Shown here in pieces: positions 1 to 11,141 of a DNA stretch of 64,000 nucleotides. Location: contig VXAZ01018984.1 in the NCBI GenBank assembly GCA_013399875.1, forward strand, positions 8,644,206 through 8,708,205, in the 5' to 3' direction. Numbering within the stretch: position 1 is the stretch's first letter; each line of letters starts with the position of its first letter. Both the position numbers and the translations under genes were made by a program. This stretch comes from Gymnorhina tibicen (lineage: Eukaryota > Chordata > Aves > Passeriformes > Artamidae). The notes below the pieces were generated by a model that saw nothing but the letters and a program-made list of their open reading frames with translations, was not told the origin of the DNA and made no database searches.

Positions 1-1665
1 TGAAGCTAAAATTTCCCTCTGAACTGATCCCAGAGTTGTTCACAGTGGGTGCCTTGGAGAGTGCTAGGTACTGTAAGCATGAGGGAAGTAGGCCAATTTA
101 TCCAAAATTTCTCGTCAGAGCTGCTTTAATGAGGTGTTGGCAGATACAAAAGGACACAGTAGGTTATTGTTAACTTGGTGACACCAGTAGAGGAGGGTGT
201 TGCTCCTATTGAATTTGTGGAGCAGCAGAGGAAACGGGTGTACAAGCAGCATCCTCCAGTGTGGCAGCACGGTGAAATTTCATCCTGAAGCAATGAGAAG
301 CCCCTAGCCTTGGAACCATTTGATGATTCAAAAATAGTACTGGAGGAATCAATAATTCCCCTTTGGGTGAAAAGCTCATGACAGGGTTTGTTCTCTTAAA
401 GGTTCAGTTCTTGTTCCTGCCCCCAAACGACCCACATGTTGTGCAGTGCATTGATTTGTGCTACTGTTACAATTCCTGTGCAACATGTGCCTTTTTCTAT
501 ACTGCAAGCAGGAAAAACTGTGGTAAGATGTCAAGTATACTACACTTCTTGCAAAGTTTATTTCTGAGATAGAAAGTTGCTAGTGCAAGTTAATGCAGAC
601 ACAATCTGTGAGGTGTTATTGGCAGTGATACTTTGTAATGGCTCTGGCTTGCTAACTAGATGTTAATTTGAGTTATATTAATTTTTCAAAGACTTTCAGT
701 CCAGCTGGAGTTATGAGTCTATGACTAATTTTAAAGAAATAAGAGTAAATGTCACTGGCAACTTTCCTTCTTCCTAGTGCAAAGGAGAGTTCTAATTTTA
801 AATCTGTATTTGAAATTATAACAGCAGCAGCTATTAGTATTAAAGGGGGTTTAATCTTCAGAACGTTCTGGGTTTAGATGTTGTGGCTAAAATTAAATTA
901 AAAGTCCAGATATCTACAACTTTGAACTTTTTAAAGTGCAGATTTAGTAGCCTAGTTTTGAAAATGCTGTGTGCAGGAAGCACTGATATGTGACTATGTA
1001 AGAAGTCTGCCTTGGAACGCTTCTGTGGTATCGCAATTCAAGCATGCAAAAGCAAAGTAAAGCTGATGCCCTTCATTCTGCCTTATCTATTGCCCTTTCT
1101 TCAGAAGAAAAGCCAATAAACTTATCAACACAACCACAGGCCAACTTACAAAAGGTTTTAACTGCTGGCACCAGGAAAATATCAGTAAGATTCTGTATGA
1201 CCACAGATGCAAATAGCTGAAAGAGTATGGTCATGAGACCATGTCCTTCAGGGGTTTTGCACAGATCTGTCCTACCATTTGATGTTTTTGTCTTTCTTCT
1301 TAAACACTTAAAAATGCATTCCAGTAGCATGGATTAATGGAGGTGATCGGTGAAGCAGTTTCTTGCCACTGGCAGCCATCGAGGGCTTTGCTATTCCAGA
1401 GCACTTGCGTTCCCTATCCTGTTGAGATGTCTTCTATGATGATGCATTTTGAGGGAGGTCATCACACAAAACACTGTCTTACTGAACAAAACCAGGACTT
1501 TTCTCTTGGGCTTGATCCTCTGTGGGCTCTGCTGCAGTAAGCATTAGAGCTTCAGCAGATCTGTATAGACTAGGTGAGAAACAAAATCCACTTCTACCCT
1601 GCTTCCCAAACCTTATTAATTCTCCTTTGAAAACAACCCCTGGCATCTAATTTCCCTGTCTGAGG

Positions 1666-1694
1666 CAGAGTGTTACTATGGTAGTAACACTCTG
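1666..1694. repeat. Perfect 13-bp inverted repeat with 3-nt loop
   Basis: The left arm at 1666-1678 (cagagtgttacta) is exactly complementary to the right arm at 1682-1694, with loop tgg at 1679-1681. A partial direct copy follows: gttactggtag right after the hairpin resembles gttactatggtag inside it. It lies in a PDLIM5 intron. The stem is longer than expected by chance for this window, but it is too short for a canonical microRNA precursor. No function can be assigned. Confidence 0.9.
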
Positions 1695-2018
1695 TTACTG
1701 GTAGATGGAGTCCAAAGCTTCATTACGGCTGTCACTATGACTGTAGTTCATTTTATGGAGACACAATGTTGCATGATGTTTGCCACGGTAGTGTGCTGGT
1801 CCCAAATTCTCTCCTGTTACAGCACTAATGCCATTGTTGTCGCTGCAGGAATAAAACGTTTACTTCCTAGAATGGGGTGTTTGAGAGTTGAAATAAGTGA
1901 AAAAGACCAGACAACTTGGGGTGGGGAATATGAATGGTTAAATGCCATTTGTTTTAGTCCCTGCTCCCTGAGATTGCTGGAGGAGCTTCTTGTTCTTCAT
2001 AGTAATGAAGGGGAATGG

Positions 2019-2079
2019 TTTGTTTGTTTGTTTGTTTGTTTGGGGGTTGTTTTGTTGTTTTGGGTTTTTTTTTTTTTTT
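2019..2079. repeat. Simple repeat: (TTTG)6 followed by T-rich tract with T15
   Basis: Six uninterrupted TTTG units run from 2019 to 2042. Irregular G/T sequence follows, then fifteen T at 2065-2079. It is an ordinary intronic low-complexity tract and probably length-polymorphic. Confidence 0.95.
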
Positions 2080-2590
2080 AAAGCCATGTAATAAACTCTA
2101 CCTACTAGAAAGGTATTCTGACTAGATCCAAATTTCTAGACTCTAATTAGGACAGAAGCCTAATCACTACATGGTTTTGAGTAGTGCAGTCTGGGGCAAA
2201 TATTGTGCCAGAATGTAGGTGGGAGTTCACTGCTCTCTGAGGAGTGAACAGCTGGGGTATGCTTTCAGAGCAGAGTTGGAGAGAATCATGTAGGTGCTCT
2301 GCAAGGAGTGCATTTCCCCCTCTCCAGCACACTGCTGATCTCAAGGAAATGAAACACCAGGAGGATGGAAGCATTGCCCACTTGAAAGGATGAGGAAGAG
2401 AACTGAATTTGCAAGGAGAAGTCAACATCCCAGTCTTTCGATCAAGGAGCTCTTTATTCAATATACTCAGTCCTTATATAAAGCCCAGCGAGTCCAAACC
2501 TATTGCCAATGAAAGAAAAGAGCAAAGCTCTCGAGGGGTCAGTCTTGCTTTTCTGCGTATGGTTTAAAACCTGTTTGTGTTTCTTTGCAG

Positions 2591-2706
2591 ATTACTATGC
2601 CCTCTTTGGTACGATGTGCCATGGCTGTGAATTCCCCATTGAAGCTGGGGACAGGTTTCTTGAAGCCCTGGGCCACACTTGGCATGACACTTGCTTTGTA
2701 TGCTCC
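2591..2706 (+). CDS. PDLIM5: PDLIM5 penultimate coding exon (first part of third LIM domain)
   Basis: This 116-nt internal exon lies between a good acceptor (ttctttgcag, ending 2590) and donor (gtaagt at 2707). The frame uses one G from the previous exon to make the Asp codon, then reads [20 protein letters not shown] and on through [16 protein letters not shown]. This is the start of LIM domain 3 of an Enigma-family protein. The visible zinc ligands are C-x2-C (CHGC), then H-x2-C (HDTC), then the first C of the next pair. PDLIM5 (ENH) is a cytoplasmic scaffold whose PDZ domain binds alpha-actinin at Z-discs and stress fibres, and whose LIM domains bind kinases such as PKC isoforms. The EFPIEAGD and FLEALG wording fits PDLIM5 better than PDLIM7 or LDB3. 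The exon ends exactly on a codon boundary, so it joins the next exon in phase 0. No frameshift or missing ligand is seen. Confidence 0.94.
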
Positions 2707-3335
2707 GTAAGTAAAGTTGGCCTGCCTTTAAACAAACCCTGGCAGCAGTGCTTGTGCTAACCTGACCCATATGGGAGTCAACAGCTCTAATCTCTCTCAA
2801 TCCCGTGAGCCCAAATAAAAAGTGCTTTCCCGGTTACTTGGAAGGTGTGTTGCTATTGTAAGCCCTTGGCACGGGTGCGACCAAAGGTGTCCTGGACTGC
2901 AGCCCTGTGTCCTAGCATTTAACCCTCGACACTTGCTTCCTCGGAGCAAGTGTGCAAGGCCATAAGGGAATGGGCTGTGTTTCCAAAGCAGCAAGAGTGC
3001 TTTTGACACAAGGACGCTGTAGCCAAGGTATTGCTTGCTAATATTGTATGACCAAAAAAAACCTAAAAAAGAAGCCCCAGTCTTAATGATGGGGGTTTTT
3101 TTCTTTAATTCTGAACCTAACTCTGCTTCCACTTAAACACCTGTTGTCTTAAGAAAAGTTATGCTTACACCAACCACTAGAATTACATAAAAAGAGGATC
3201 CCTAAAAAAAAAGGTAATTCTTACTCTTTGAATATATTTGTGCATAGAACAATACCATGATTTGGCATTCTGAATAGTTATGGTGTAATTCATCCATCTG
3301 AACTGGGTGTTCTTTTCTTTTTTATCCCATTTCAG
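2707..3335 (+). other. PDLIM5: PDLIM5 last intron
   Basis: This 629-bp phase-0 intron starts GTAAGT and ends after a long pyrimidine tract (tcttttcttttttatcccat) with TTTCAG. Nothing else recognisable lies in it. The ORF reading in from the upstream exon runs past the donor to a stop near 2758, which is intron read-through and not an alternative coding end I can support. Confidence 0.93.
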
Positions 3336-3425
3336 GTATGTAGTGACAGTTTGGAGGGCCAGACTTTCTTCTCCAAGAAGGACAAGCCGCTGTGCAAGAA
3401 ACATGCCCACTCTATCAACATCTGA
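3336..3425 (+). CDS. PDLIM5: PDLIM5 last coding exon (end of third LIM domain and C-terminus)
   Basis: The coding part of the terminal exon is 90 nt. It reads [18 protein letters not shown], then [11 protein letters not shown] and a TGA stop at 3423-3425. Joined in phase 0 to the upstream exon, it completes LIM3. The C-x2-C pair is finished across the junction, and the last C-x2-H pair is CKKH, so all eight zinc ligands of a LIM finger are present. The short tail after the final His matches the abrupt C-terminus typical of Enigma-family proteins, where LIM3 ends the protein. From memory, mammalian PDLIM5 ends in a very similar but not identical way. The other Enigma paralogues differ more at [14 protein letters not shown]. 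The gene looks intact and functional. Confidence 0.94.
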   Translation, partial: VCSDSLEGQTFFSKKDKPLCKKHAHSINI

Positions 3426-3815
3426 TGCTTGGAGCTCGTCTTGTGTAACAAATGTACTGAGCAGAACAGTTAAAATGTCCTTATTCAATAATTGCTTAAA
3501 ATTATTTATATAAAATTTTTCTAAAATGGAAGAGAGATGTGGAAACTTGCAGAAGGGATTGTACACTAATTTTTCAGAGCGTTTATCATTTACAGTTTTG
3601 CTTCATAAAAAGAAAGGTATTAGGAATTGCACCCAAGCCAAACAATTAGAGTGTCTTTATCTCTACACTTCGCACATTACTGTATTTCATGATTTTATGA
3701 CCACATTTATATCTGTTTCATTATGAGAAGGGAAGTATCTGTAAAAGTGAATACCTGATATTAGAAGTCTTGGTCTTGCTGCTATTCAGCAAATAAAAGG
3801 GGATTGGATTCAGCA
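3426..3815 (+). other. PDLIM5: PDLIM5 3' UTR (approximate end)
   Basis: The 3' UTR begins after the TGA stop. It is AT-rich, with an AU-rich patch near 3497-3515. A canonical AATAAA lies at 3792-3797, and a G/T-rich tract at about 3837-3856 could serve as the downstream element, so cleavage near 3810-3820 is inferred. A variant ATTAAA at 3880-3885 could give a slightly longer form. A much longer UTR cannot be excluded without transcript data. Confidence 0.65.
3792..3797 (+). terminator. PDLIM5: Candidate polyadenylation signal AATAAA for PDLIM5
   Basis: This is the first canonical AATAAA after the stop codon, about 370 nt downstream. G/T-rich sequence 40-60 nt further on could bind the cleavage stimulation factor. 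It is the best of the candidates seen. Confidence 0.6.
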
Positions 3816-6800
3816 ATCCAGATCACTTTATTTAGGTGATGTTTTTAAAGTGTGTCCAGAAGTATTGCAGCTAAACTCCATTAAAAGGAACGCAAAGTAA
3901 ATACAAGATTACAAAAAATATGTAGTTCCAAAACTGATTTTTAACAATGTAATATTTGTATACATGAAGCCTCCTACACAATTACATGTACCTGTGCCTT
4001 TGCAGTTAAATTTCTGATGGGTTTGCAAAGGACAGAGATTTTTACAAAGCATTTAAGTTGCTGTGCTGGCGAAAAAGAATAGTTTAGAAGATGCCACTTA
4101 AAAGAAAACATAAATGGGATACTTCTCTGTAACTGATAGGGTTACTTTCTGTAGCCCCAAAACCTCCTGCTGCTGAGGGTGTGTTTGAGAGGATGAAAAT
4201 GTCAGATCAAATCTTAAGGGAGCAGGGATTTTGACTCTTCTGTTTGCAGTTCAGGTTTTAGGTAGCTTTAAGTGCTTTGGAAAGGGGAAATTGTGCTGAA
4301 TCTGCAGGTAACAGTGATTTGTATCCAGAATGTGAGATTCTGGGGTTGAATGAGGGAAGCTGCTGAAGTGCAGCTGAGGACATTGGTTTTTTCTCAGTAC
4401 ATTCTTTACCATGTAGCTCATGAATATGTATATTGGTGGTGTGCCAGGTAGCGTACTGAAAACTTAACTTTCTCACTCAGCTGTTGTGACTTTTATTAGT
4501 TTAGGTTTTATTTTTTCTCTTTTCTTCCAGATGTAGGGAATGTACTGTTAAATAATACTACATTGGTTTAAGCAGCTCAGTATCTCTCAGACCTTGCAAG
4601 GGAGCAGAGAGACGATGCTGTTGTTGTGCATTTACTGCGAGCCAGATCAGCCAGTTCTGTGGCTTGATACGAATTTCGCGTCCGCGCAGAGAGGCAGCGC
4701 GAGAGCAGTGCGCCAGCTCAGTCCCCCTTAGCCTCAAATTAGGGCTTAACTGGTCTGGAGCAATTGCAGGCAGACAGGGAGGAGGTGGTGCCCCTCTGCA
4801 CAGGGTGAACTTCGCTGCAAAGAATTGCACAACAGAGAAAGGGGCTCTCTCGGGACCAGAGCAGATGCCTGAAGGAAGCTGAATTTACATGCTGTTTGAT
4901 TCAACTGGGGTGTCAGAGCTGAATTGTTAGTCTTCAGTGCTCTTTCTAACAGATGTGACCATTTACTGGTTTTGTTGTTGTGGGATGGGGTTTTTTTACT
5001 GATTCAAAGGATAGTTTTATCCATAAAACTGTGGGTAAAGAAGTCACAAAAATTTGCCATGGTTGAGTAAAGCAATTGTAATAAGGAACATGAACAAAAG
5101 AAGAGGAAAGAAAACCAAAATGGCTGTACTGAAATATGAAAAGATACTTGGCTTTTTATGAATTCAGTGAGACAGGTTCACATTGTGGGGCTGTTTCACT
5201 TTATTTCCTAAAGTTTTTTTTCAATATTATCACATTTCTTTTTTAACTTCCCGTGGGACTGAAGAAATTTGGTAAATTTGGTGAATGTTGGTAAATAAGA
5301 AGAAATTTGGTGGTACGGTATAAAGCTGTTTAAAATGTTTACACTCTTGTAGATGTACCCTTTGGTGAGTTTGGCTGAAAATCAGGGTGGAAGCAGACTG
5401 GACAAGATACAGTAACATATAAGCCAGATTGCTTTTAAAATTAAGTGGAATGTGGAGAAATGAGACCTATGGACTAGGTTTCAGTGGAGCTTTATTGCAC
5501 ATGTGTGAGGAAAGAGGGGGGAAATGCACAGGAAAAGAAAAATGTTCAGTACTTTCTGCGATTCAAACATTGCAATTCTAAGATAGGATAAAAACTTCTC
5601 AGTTTGTCATTGTCCTTAAAATCCAATTAAATTTTGTTTAGCTTCATAATTTTAATTGGAATTTTATTTTTTAATCCATATGCGCTAGGGTTTGAAATTT
5701 TGCAGTTGTTAATGAATTTGAGGACAAAAGCCTGAAAGGCTCCCATAGAACTGCTTCATTTAGCTGCTTTGCCTTTTAATTTCTGCTTTTATCTATTTGT
5801 TTAAAATTTTAAAGGAAGCATAGAGTCACTGATAGATAATGAATATTTAATGGCTTTACCAAATTATATAAATCAACTAAAAGGAACATAATTTTTATCG
5901 TTATTTTAATAAGTGAGATTTTAGTAGAGCACTTTATAATAATGCCATATATCTCACTGAATATTTATTACCTTTTGTTGTTGTTGTTTAGAACTATTTC
6001 ATCCTGGTATTATTTTGTTTTATTTGTAAGCCTGCCTTTACCTCTAGAATCTTTTGGGGTCTGAGTGTATGTGTTTAAATAATGCTTCTCTCTACATGCG
6101 CACGTATGCTCGTGCATTGAGAGACACACGTATATATGTGTATTTGAAAGCAGACTTGACGTGGCAAAACCCAGCATTATTCCATCATCATTTGGGGATT
6201 TTGTGAGATTCCCAGCTGTTTTTCACACAACACACATACAGCATTGATGTTACGAGGGAATGTTACAGAGTCGGGAGAGATACATTAGTAACCTAACCAC
6301 TGCAGATTTTTGCATGCATTTTCAGTCAGTCATTGTTTTTCTTTCAAAACTGCCTGTGAGAGAATTTGGCTTAACTCTGTTTGAAGGTAGAATGTCTTTG
6401 TAAGTGAATAATTGATCCATGATGACAGTTTCACTATGTTGTAATGAAATTATTCAGGATTACATGTAAATATAAATGCTTAATATAACAATGCGATAAA
6501 CTTAAAAGCAGGAGTTGAGTTGTGGTTCAGTGTGTTGTTGGTCTGTTAATTGTGTACTTGTTTCTTCACAGAGCTACTTGCATCATCTAGCCATGTGAGC
6601 TGCTTTGCAAACATTGTTTTATGCTAAACTACCAGCTGTTAAATCCTGGTGATTTCTTCGCTCATGTTTAATAATCTTTGGCATTAAATTTTGGCTGTTC
6701 ACATTTGCAAATGTAATTATAATTGAAAAACATAACAAGCAAATAAACCCTACTCAAAACTTGAAATTCTCTGTCCTCAGTTATTTTGTGGTTGTTGGAT

Positions 6801-6925
6801 ATTTTCTTTTCCTGAATCATAGTCAGTAAAGGGAAGCTGTGATTGTACACAGGAATAGATAGCATTTGAGCTGCTCATTCTTCAGGTTTTGTGGTTTCTT
6901 TAGAATGGAGCTTTGTTTCACAGGG
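3816..6925. other. Intergenic sequence downstream of PDLIM5
   Basis: No exon or RNA gene is recognised. The first few hundred bases could still be 3' UTR if a distal polyadenylation site is used. A CpG-enriched patch lies at 4600-4870. The stretch 5560-5960 is very AT-rich with many TAATT/ATTTA motifs and a 10-bp inverted repeat (5622-5631 with 5651-5660, tccaattaaa). Its look suits a developmental enhancer, but conservation cannot be judged from one sequence. Confidence 0.7.
4600..4870. promoter_or_regulatory. Small CpG-enriched patch (orphan mini CpG island candidate)
   Basis: About a dozen CpG dinucleotides fall within roughly 270 bp, while the surrounding kilobases have very few. The densest part is at 4673-4712 and includes TTTCGCG, which resembles an E2F-type site, followed by several GCGC steps. 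No TATA box, coding exon or strong donor is evident. It could be a distal enhancer, an unannotated non-coding RNA promoter, or just a GC-rich repeat remnant. It is far too weak to call a gene start. Confidence 0.4.
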
Positions 6926-7455
6926 AAGGAGCAGGAGTCCTGGTAACACCAAGGTGACCATGAGCCAGTGATAACTCCTCTGTGACAAGGAAGACCACCA
7001 GCCTCCTAGGGTCCATTAGGAAGAGCATTGCCAGCACATGGGAGAAGGTGATCCTTCTCTGCTCAGCCTTGGTGAGACCCATCTGGAGAGCTGAGTCCCG
7101 TGCTGGTCTCACCAGTACCAGAGACATGACTGTACTGGAGTAAAGAGCGAGGAAGATGGTGAGGGGCATGGAGCATTTGTCATACAAGGAGAGGCTGAGA
7201 GAGCTGGGACTGCTCAGCCTGGAGAAGAGGGGACTCAGGGGAGGAGATCTCATCGATATGTACAAACACCTGGGTAGGGGAGTTAAGAAAACAGAGCCAG
7301 ACTTGGTATGTAGTGAGAGGACAACTGTGAGGATGGTAAACAATGGCACGGGTTGCCCAGAGAGATTGTGGGGTCTCTATACTTGGAGATACTCAAAGCC
7401 TGACTGGATACAGCCCTTGGACTAGTCAAGGTCCCTTCCAACCTTGGTGAGTCTC
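6926..7455 (+). mobile_element. CR1 LINE fragment, 3' part, internally deleted
   Basis: The text matches the end of avian CR1 ORF2 and its 3' UTR in the + orientation. It runs from the segment coding for the RT C-terminal region through a peptide reading LSYKERLRELGLLSLEKRGL (within 7174-7240), then jumps to the tail cues gttgcccagagagattgtgg and aaggtcccttccaacctt. The jump near 7320-7350 drops a segment found in full copies, so an internal deletion is inferred. The normal octamer-like tail at the very 3' end is poorly preserved. It is a dead, 5'-truncated copy. Confidence 0.9.
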
Positions 7456-10400
7456 TGATCCTTCATCTTTTCTCAAGATGGATGGAAAGATTTAAATACT
7501 GTGTTGAACGCTGTAGAATATATAACAATGTAAAACTTGCATTAGCCAATTACTGTTTATTTGCTATCCTTACTCCATTCTACTGCCCATCCAGAATACT
7601 TTGCACTGTTTGTCTAGAAGGGTTTAATATTTTTCCTAAGTTGACACTGTCCAAGGAAATACTGCCTGCTCTGGCAAGCATTGTCAGATACTGTACTTAG
7701 CCTTGGCATGCAGCAGTCTCTGTTTTCACGGTGGGATACTTAAATGTCTGCTTTAACATGGCCAATTCCTTCATGACAATACCAGTCTGGTAAGAATCCC
7801 CTTAGCTGAGCATCTCTTAACCAGGCAAATGCACTGTTGTTTTCTACCTGTATTTACACAGGCAAAGGAAAACACTGCACACAGCTCTATAAAATTTAGA
7901 GGCAACTTTACAGAAAACTTGCCTCCCCTTCAGTGTTTAGGCTATGAGCGAGACAAACGCAAGTCTATTTGCAAACACTACATTAAGCTCCAGAAGCCAA
8001 ATTTTTAAAGGCATGAAGTCTGCATTTGACATTTTAATGGCAAAGGTTTGGTTTCTATCAATCACAACGTCATGTAACATTAAAATGCACCGACCAAAAA
8101 AAAAAAAAAAGAGATCTGTCATTCATTCATTAAGATGCTGTAATCCCGTGTAAGATTTATAGGCTTAAAACTCAATGGTGTGTTTTCACAATAAATCCAC
8201 TTTCACTGCTCAGCACAGAACAAATCTCTCTGTCACTCAAAATATTTGCTGGTCAAAATGCCCTATATGAGATCTTCAAAGGGTTTCTCACAAAATTGCA
8301 TATAAATCCTGTTACCAGCAAAGGCTTAATTTAGGTTCAAGTTTTACTTTCTTGGGACATTGGTTAATATCTTGTGCTCAGACAAGATCTTGGTTATATC
8401 AGAAACACATAGGGCCTAATTTATTATTAGCAGTCTGGTGTTAATTAGGGGGAATTACCAGAAATAGTTTGCTTGATGGAAATTTATTATGGTATCACAC
8501 TTTACTGATGGTGAAATAGGAGTCACTGAAAGAGTGCAGCTCCTTCTCATAACCAGCTAATTAATAAGGTGCCAAAATTCCTCTGAGAAGGGTTTGGTCC
8601 TAACTATGGGAACCTCACAGACCAAATGGTTCCTATGCAGTATTTAAAATTTAAAAGAGGAAAAGAGACGAGAAAAAGCTGCCCAGCAGAAGTCTCGAAA
8701 GTGGTATGGCTTTTTCTTGAATTTATGAAAGAAAATATTTAGCTGTGTTTCCAAGCTCATTAAAGAATGGCTTTTCTCAGACAAAAACAACAGCTAATTT
8801 ATAATCTTGTTTGGTATGCTTGAACTTGGTTTTCAGTTTTACTTGTGCATACTGCACACTACAGCTTGTAATTTTATGAATTGGGCTTATAATGAGCTTT
8901 TATATTACTCTTTATTGCTTTGCTTAATGGTCTTTTTCATTATCATTTGCCAGGAAAGTTGAGGTTGGCTTAGATAGGAAACTGAAAAATAGAGCAAATC
9001 TCTGATAAGCCCCAATCTGTTTTATGTATGGCAGTTTGGGGATAGAAAACCACTGTGTCATTAGAGACCTCGTGAAAGTTGTGTGAGAACGGCATGTTAT
9101 AATAAGATGGAGTGAAAGCAAAAACGTCTCTAAAGCAATTTAAAATCACCACACTAAAATTTCTGCATGGCTGATTTTTTTAAGAATACTTAGGATGATA
9201 GGGTATGCAAGTGGTAATAAAGCACTTCTGTATTTGCACTGGAAATACCTTGAACTATTTTAAAATGTCCAGCATTTTGGGTATGCTTTAAAAAGCTTCT
9301 CCTTTTAAAGGAGGATAAACCTAAGGATTGTGTCATTGTGCTCTGAGTAATATTCACACTTTCCATAGAATCACAGTTGTTTCCTTTTCAGTCCCCCTGC
9401 CTTTGCTTTGCTTTTTCTTACTGCTGGGCAGTGCCGTTGTTTGTTTTAAAATATTTCAATACGAGATAATCCTGTCAGTTGTGTCCCTTATTTCTCTTTG
9501 TGATGCATCAATGAAATGTCAAATGTTCCTTTGGTAAATATAAACTTGCACTGAATTTTGGCACGCTTTCTGAAGTGTCAAGTTTTCCCACCCAGAAGTT
9601 TCCGCTGGAAAAATAACTCGAGATACTATATCCCACATTAAGTCTTTATTTCCCTCAAATTCCATCAAGCAAAAGGGAAACACATGAAAACAAGTACAGG
9701 GTCAAAACCATGGATAACCTAAGCAGGTACAACCTCACTGATTGCAACTTATCCACCTCCAAGTTAAAAATGACTGGTATCAAAGCCACTTTAATTTTAT
9801 GCTTACATTTGCCCAGTGAGCAAGATCAGAATTAAGGATTTGGTCCTTGGTTTTATTAGGATCTCCGTTTACCTAGGATCCAGTCTTGGACTTATGTTTG
9901 GCTTTAAACACCGCAGTGAAGTTAATCTGCCGTGTGACTTTTTTCTCCACACGTGGTGCCCACTGACAATCAGTAGAGGATTACTGGGAAATTCAAACAA
10001 GTGTTATGTGGAGAAGAAAACAGGTTGGACTTTCTCTGAAATAAATCATGTGTGTAAGTGGAAGTTAAATGATGCTACAGTAAGGCTGCAAACTTGCCTT
10101 TAAATCTTGAGTGTTATTTTTTGATGTTGCTTTTTCATTTTTTTCCCAGATGGGTGTCTGTGGTGGCAATCAGTTTCTGAGGCTGCTCTGATGAAACTTA
10201 TGATATGCTACCCGCCCCCCCCAAAAAAAAGTCTTTTGCAAGGTTGTAGAGCTTTGGCTTAAGTTTCTCAATATCATATTCATCTTAAAGGCAGTTGCGC
10301 GGCTGTAGTAGGAGAATCTTGTATTTGTCTGCTCAGTGGTAATTAGCATTCAAGGATTGGGGTGTCTTGTGGGAGCACTGCATCGCTATTTATATGTTAT

Positions 10401-11141
10401 GTATTACCATGAAACAGGGAGTTGTAATTTGGAATGTGATGGGAGCAACGTGATGATCTTTGCTCCGCTACAGATAGGGTGCAAATAGTTAAATGAAAAT
10501 CAATATATGGGAGCTGTGGATTGCCACCTGCATCCAGACTCCAGCTTCTTCCTTGGATAGGTCCTGCCACTGGGGAGATCTTGGCAGAAGCTACAATCCC
10601 TGCCAGTCCGGCCCAACAAATGCCCCTGCTTGCTGCTTCTCTGCCATTCATCTCCCATCTCTCCACCCAGCAGCACCCTAACGACCCTGAGCCTTCGAAA
10701 TTTTCCCACATCCAGGGACACAAAAATACATGTTTGGAGGCTTATATATAGTTTAGGTTTTTAAATTAGTTTACATTCAAAGATAATCACTGTTGAGGGC
10801 GTGAGCCTGCTCTAATCGATATGTGTATAAGTTAATGTAATGACGTGTTTTTCAGGGAGCATGTTGAAAGAAGACTCTTAACTTCTTCCTGGTAGGGGTT
10901 TGCAGAATCAACCAGGATGGAAATTGGTATTCAAATCAGGTTTTTTTGAACAGTAACAGTGTTTGCTATTCTGTCCTTCATGTCTTGCCATGATGTACAT
11001 ACAGTAACTCCCGGAAGGGAAAAAAGGTGTGCTGCACAGCAATTTTCAGTTGTGCATTCAGACGCTGTTAGAGACAGAAGGGAAAAGTGAGCTGCTGCAG
11101 AGGCCAGGACTCGGGGCACAGTGACAGAAGGAAAGAGGAGG
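7456..11141. other. Intergenic, no gene seen
   Basis: Nothing coding is recognised. It holds an A15 run at 8096-8110 and a C/A homopolymer tract at about 10210-10228. An AT-rich stretch at 8430-8600 has several TAATTA-type homeodomain motifs. A somewhat GC-richer piece at 10510-10720 has overlapping short ORFs on both strands, which I regard as chance. Confidence 0.7.

Larger units (their letters stand above)
1..2590 (+). other. PDLIM5: PDLIM5 intron (partial, upstream of the penultimate coding exon)
   Basis: This stretch runs from the window edge to the 3' splice site at 2589-2590. That site is a pyrimidine-rich tract ending in ttctttgcag, directly before the LIM3 exon. I looked for the preceding LIM2-encoding exon (a HLEDGEPYC-like motif before a donor) and did not find it, so it lies upstream of the window. 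Short ORFs here show no family resemblance. The contents are AT-leaning intronic DNA, a hairpin at 1666-1694 and a TTTG/T-run simple repeat at 2019-2079. Confidence 0.85.

Noticed and set aside
466..540. Cys-rich reading near 466-525 followed by a gtaaga donor, considered as an upstream LIM exon
   Set aside because: The cysteine spacing does not fit a LIM finger, the residues do not match PDLIM5 LIM2, and no good acceptor precedes it.
8090..8120. A15 run as the tail of a retrocopy
   Set aside because: The upstream sequence shows no spliced coding sequence and there is no target duplication. Treated as a plain homopolymer.
9361..9380. catagaatcacag as a CR1 tail
   Set aside because: Only about 13 bases match and no CR1 body is found on either side.
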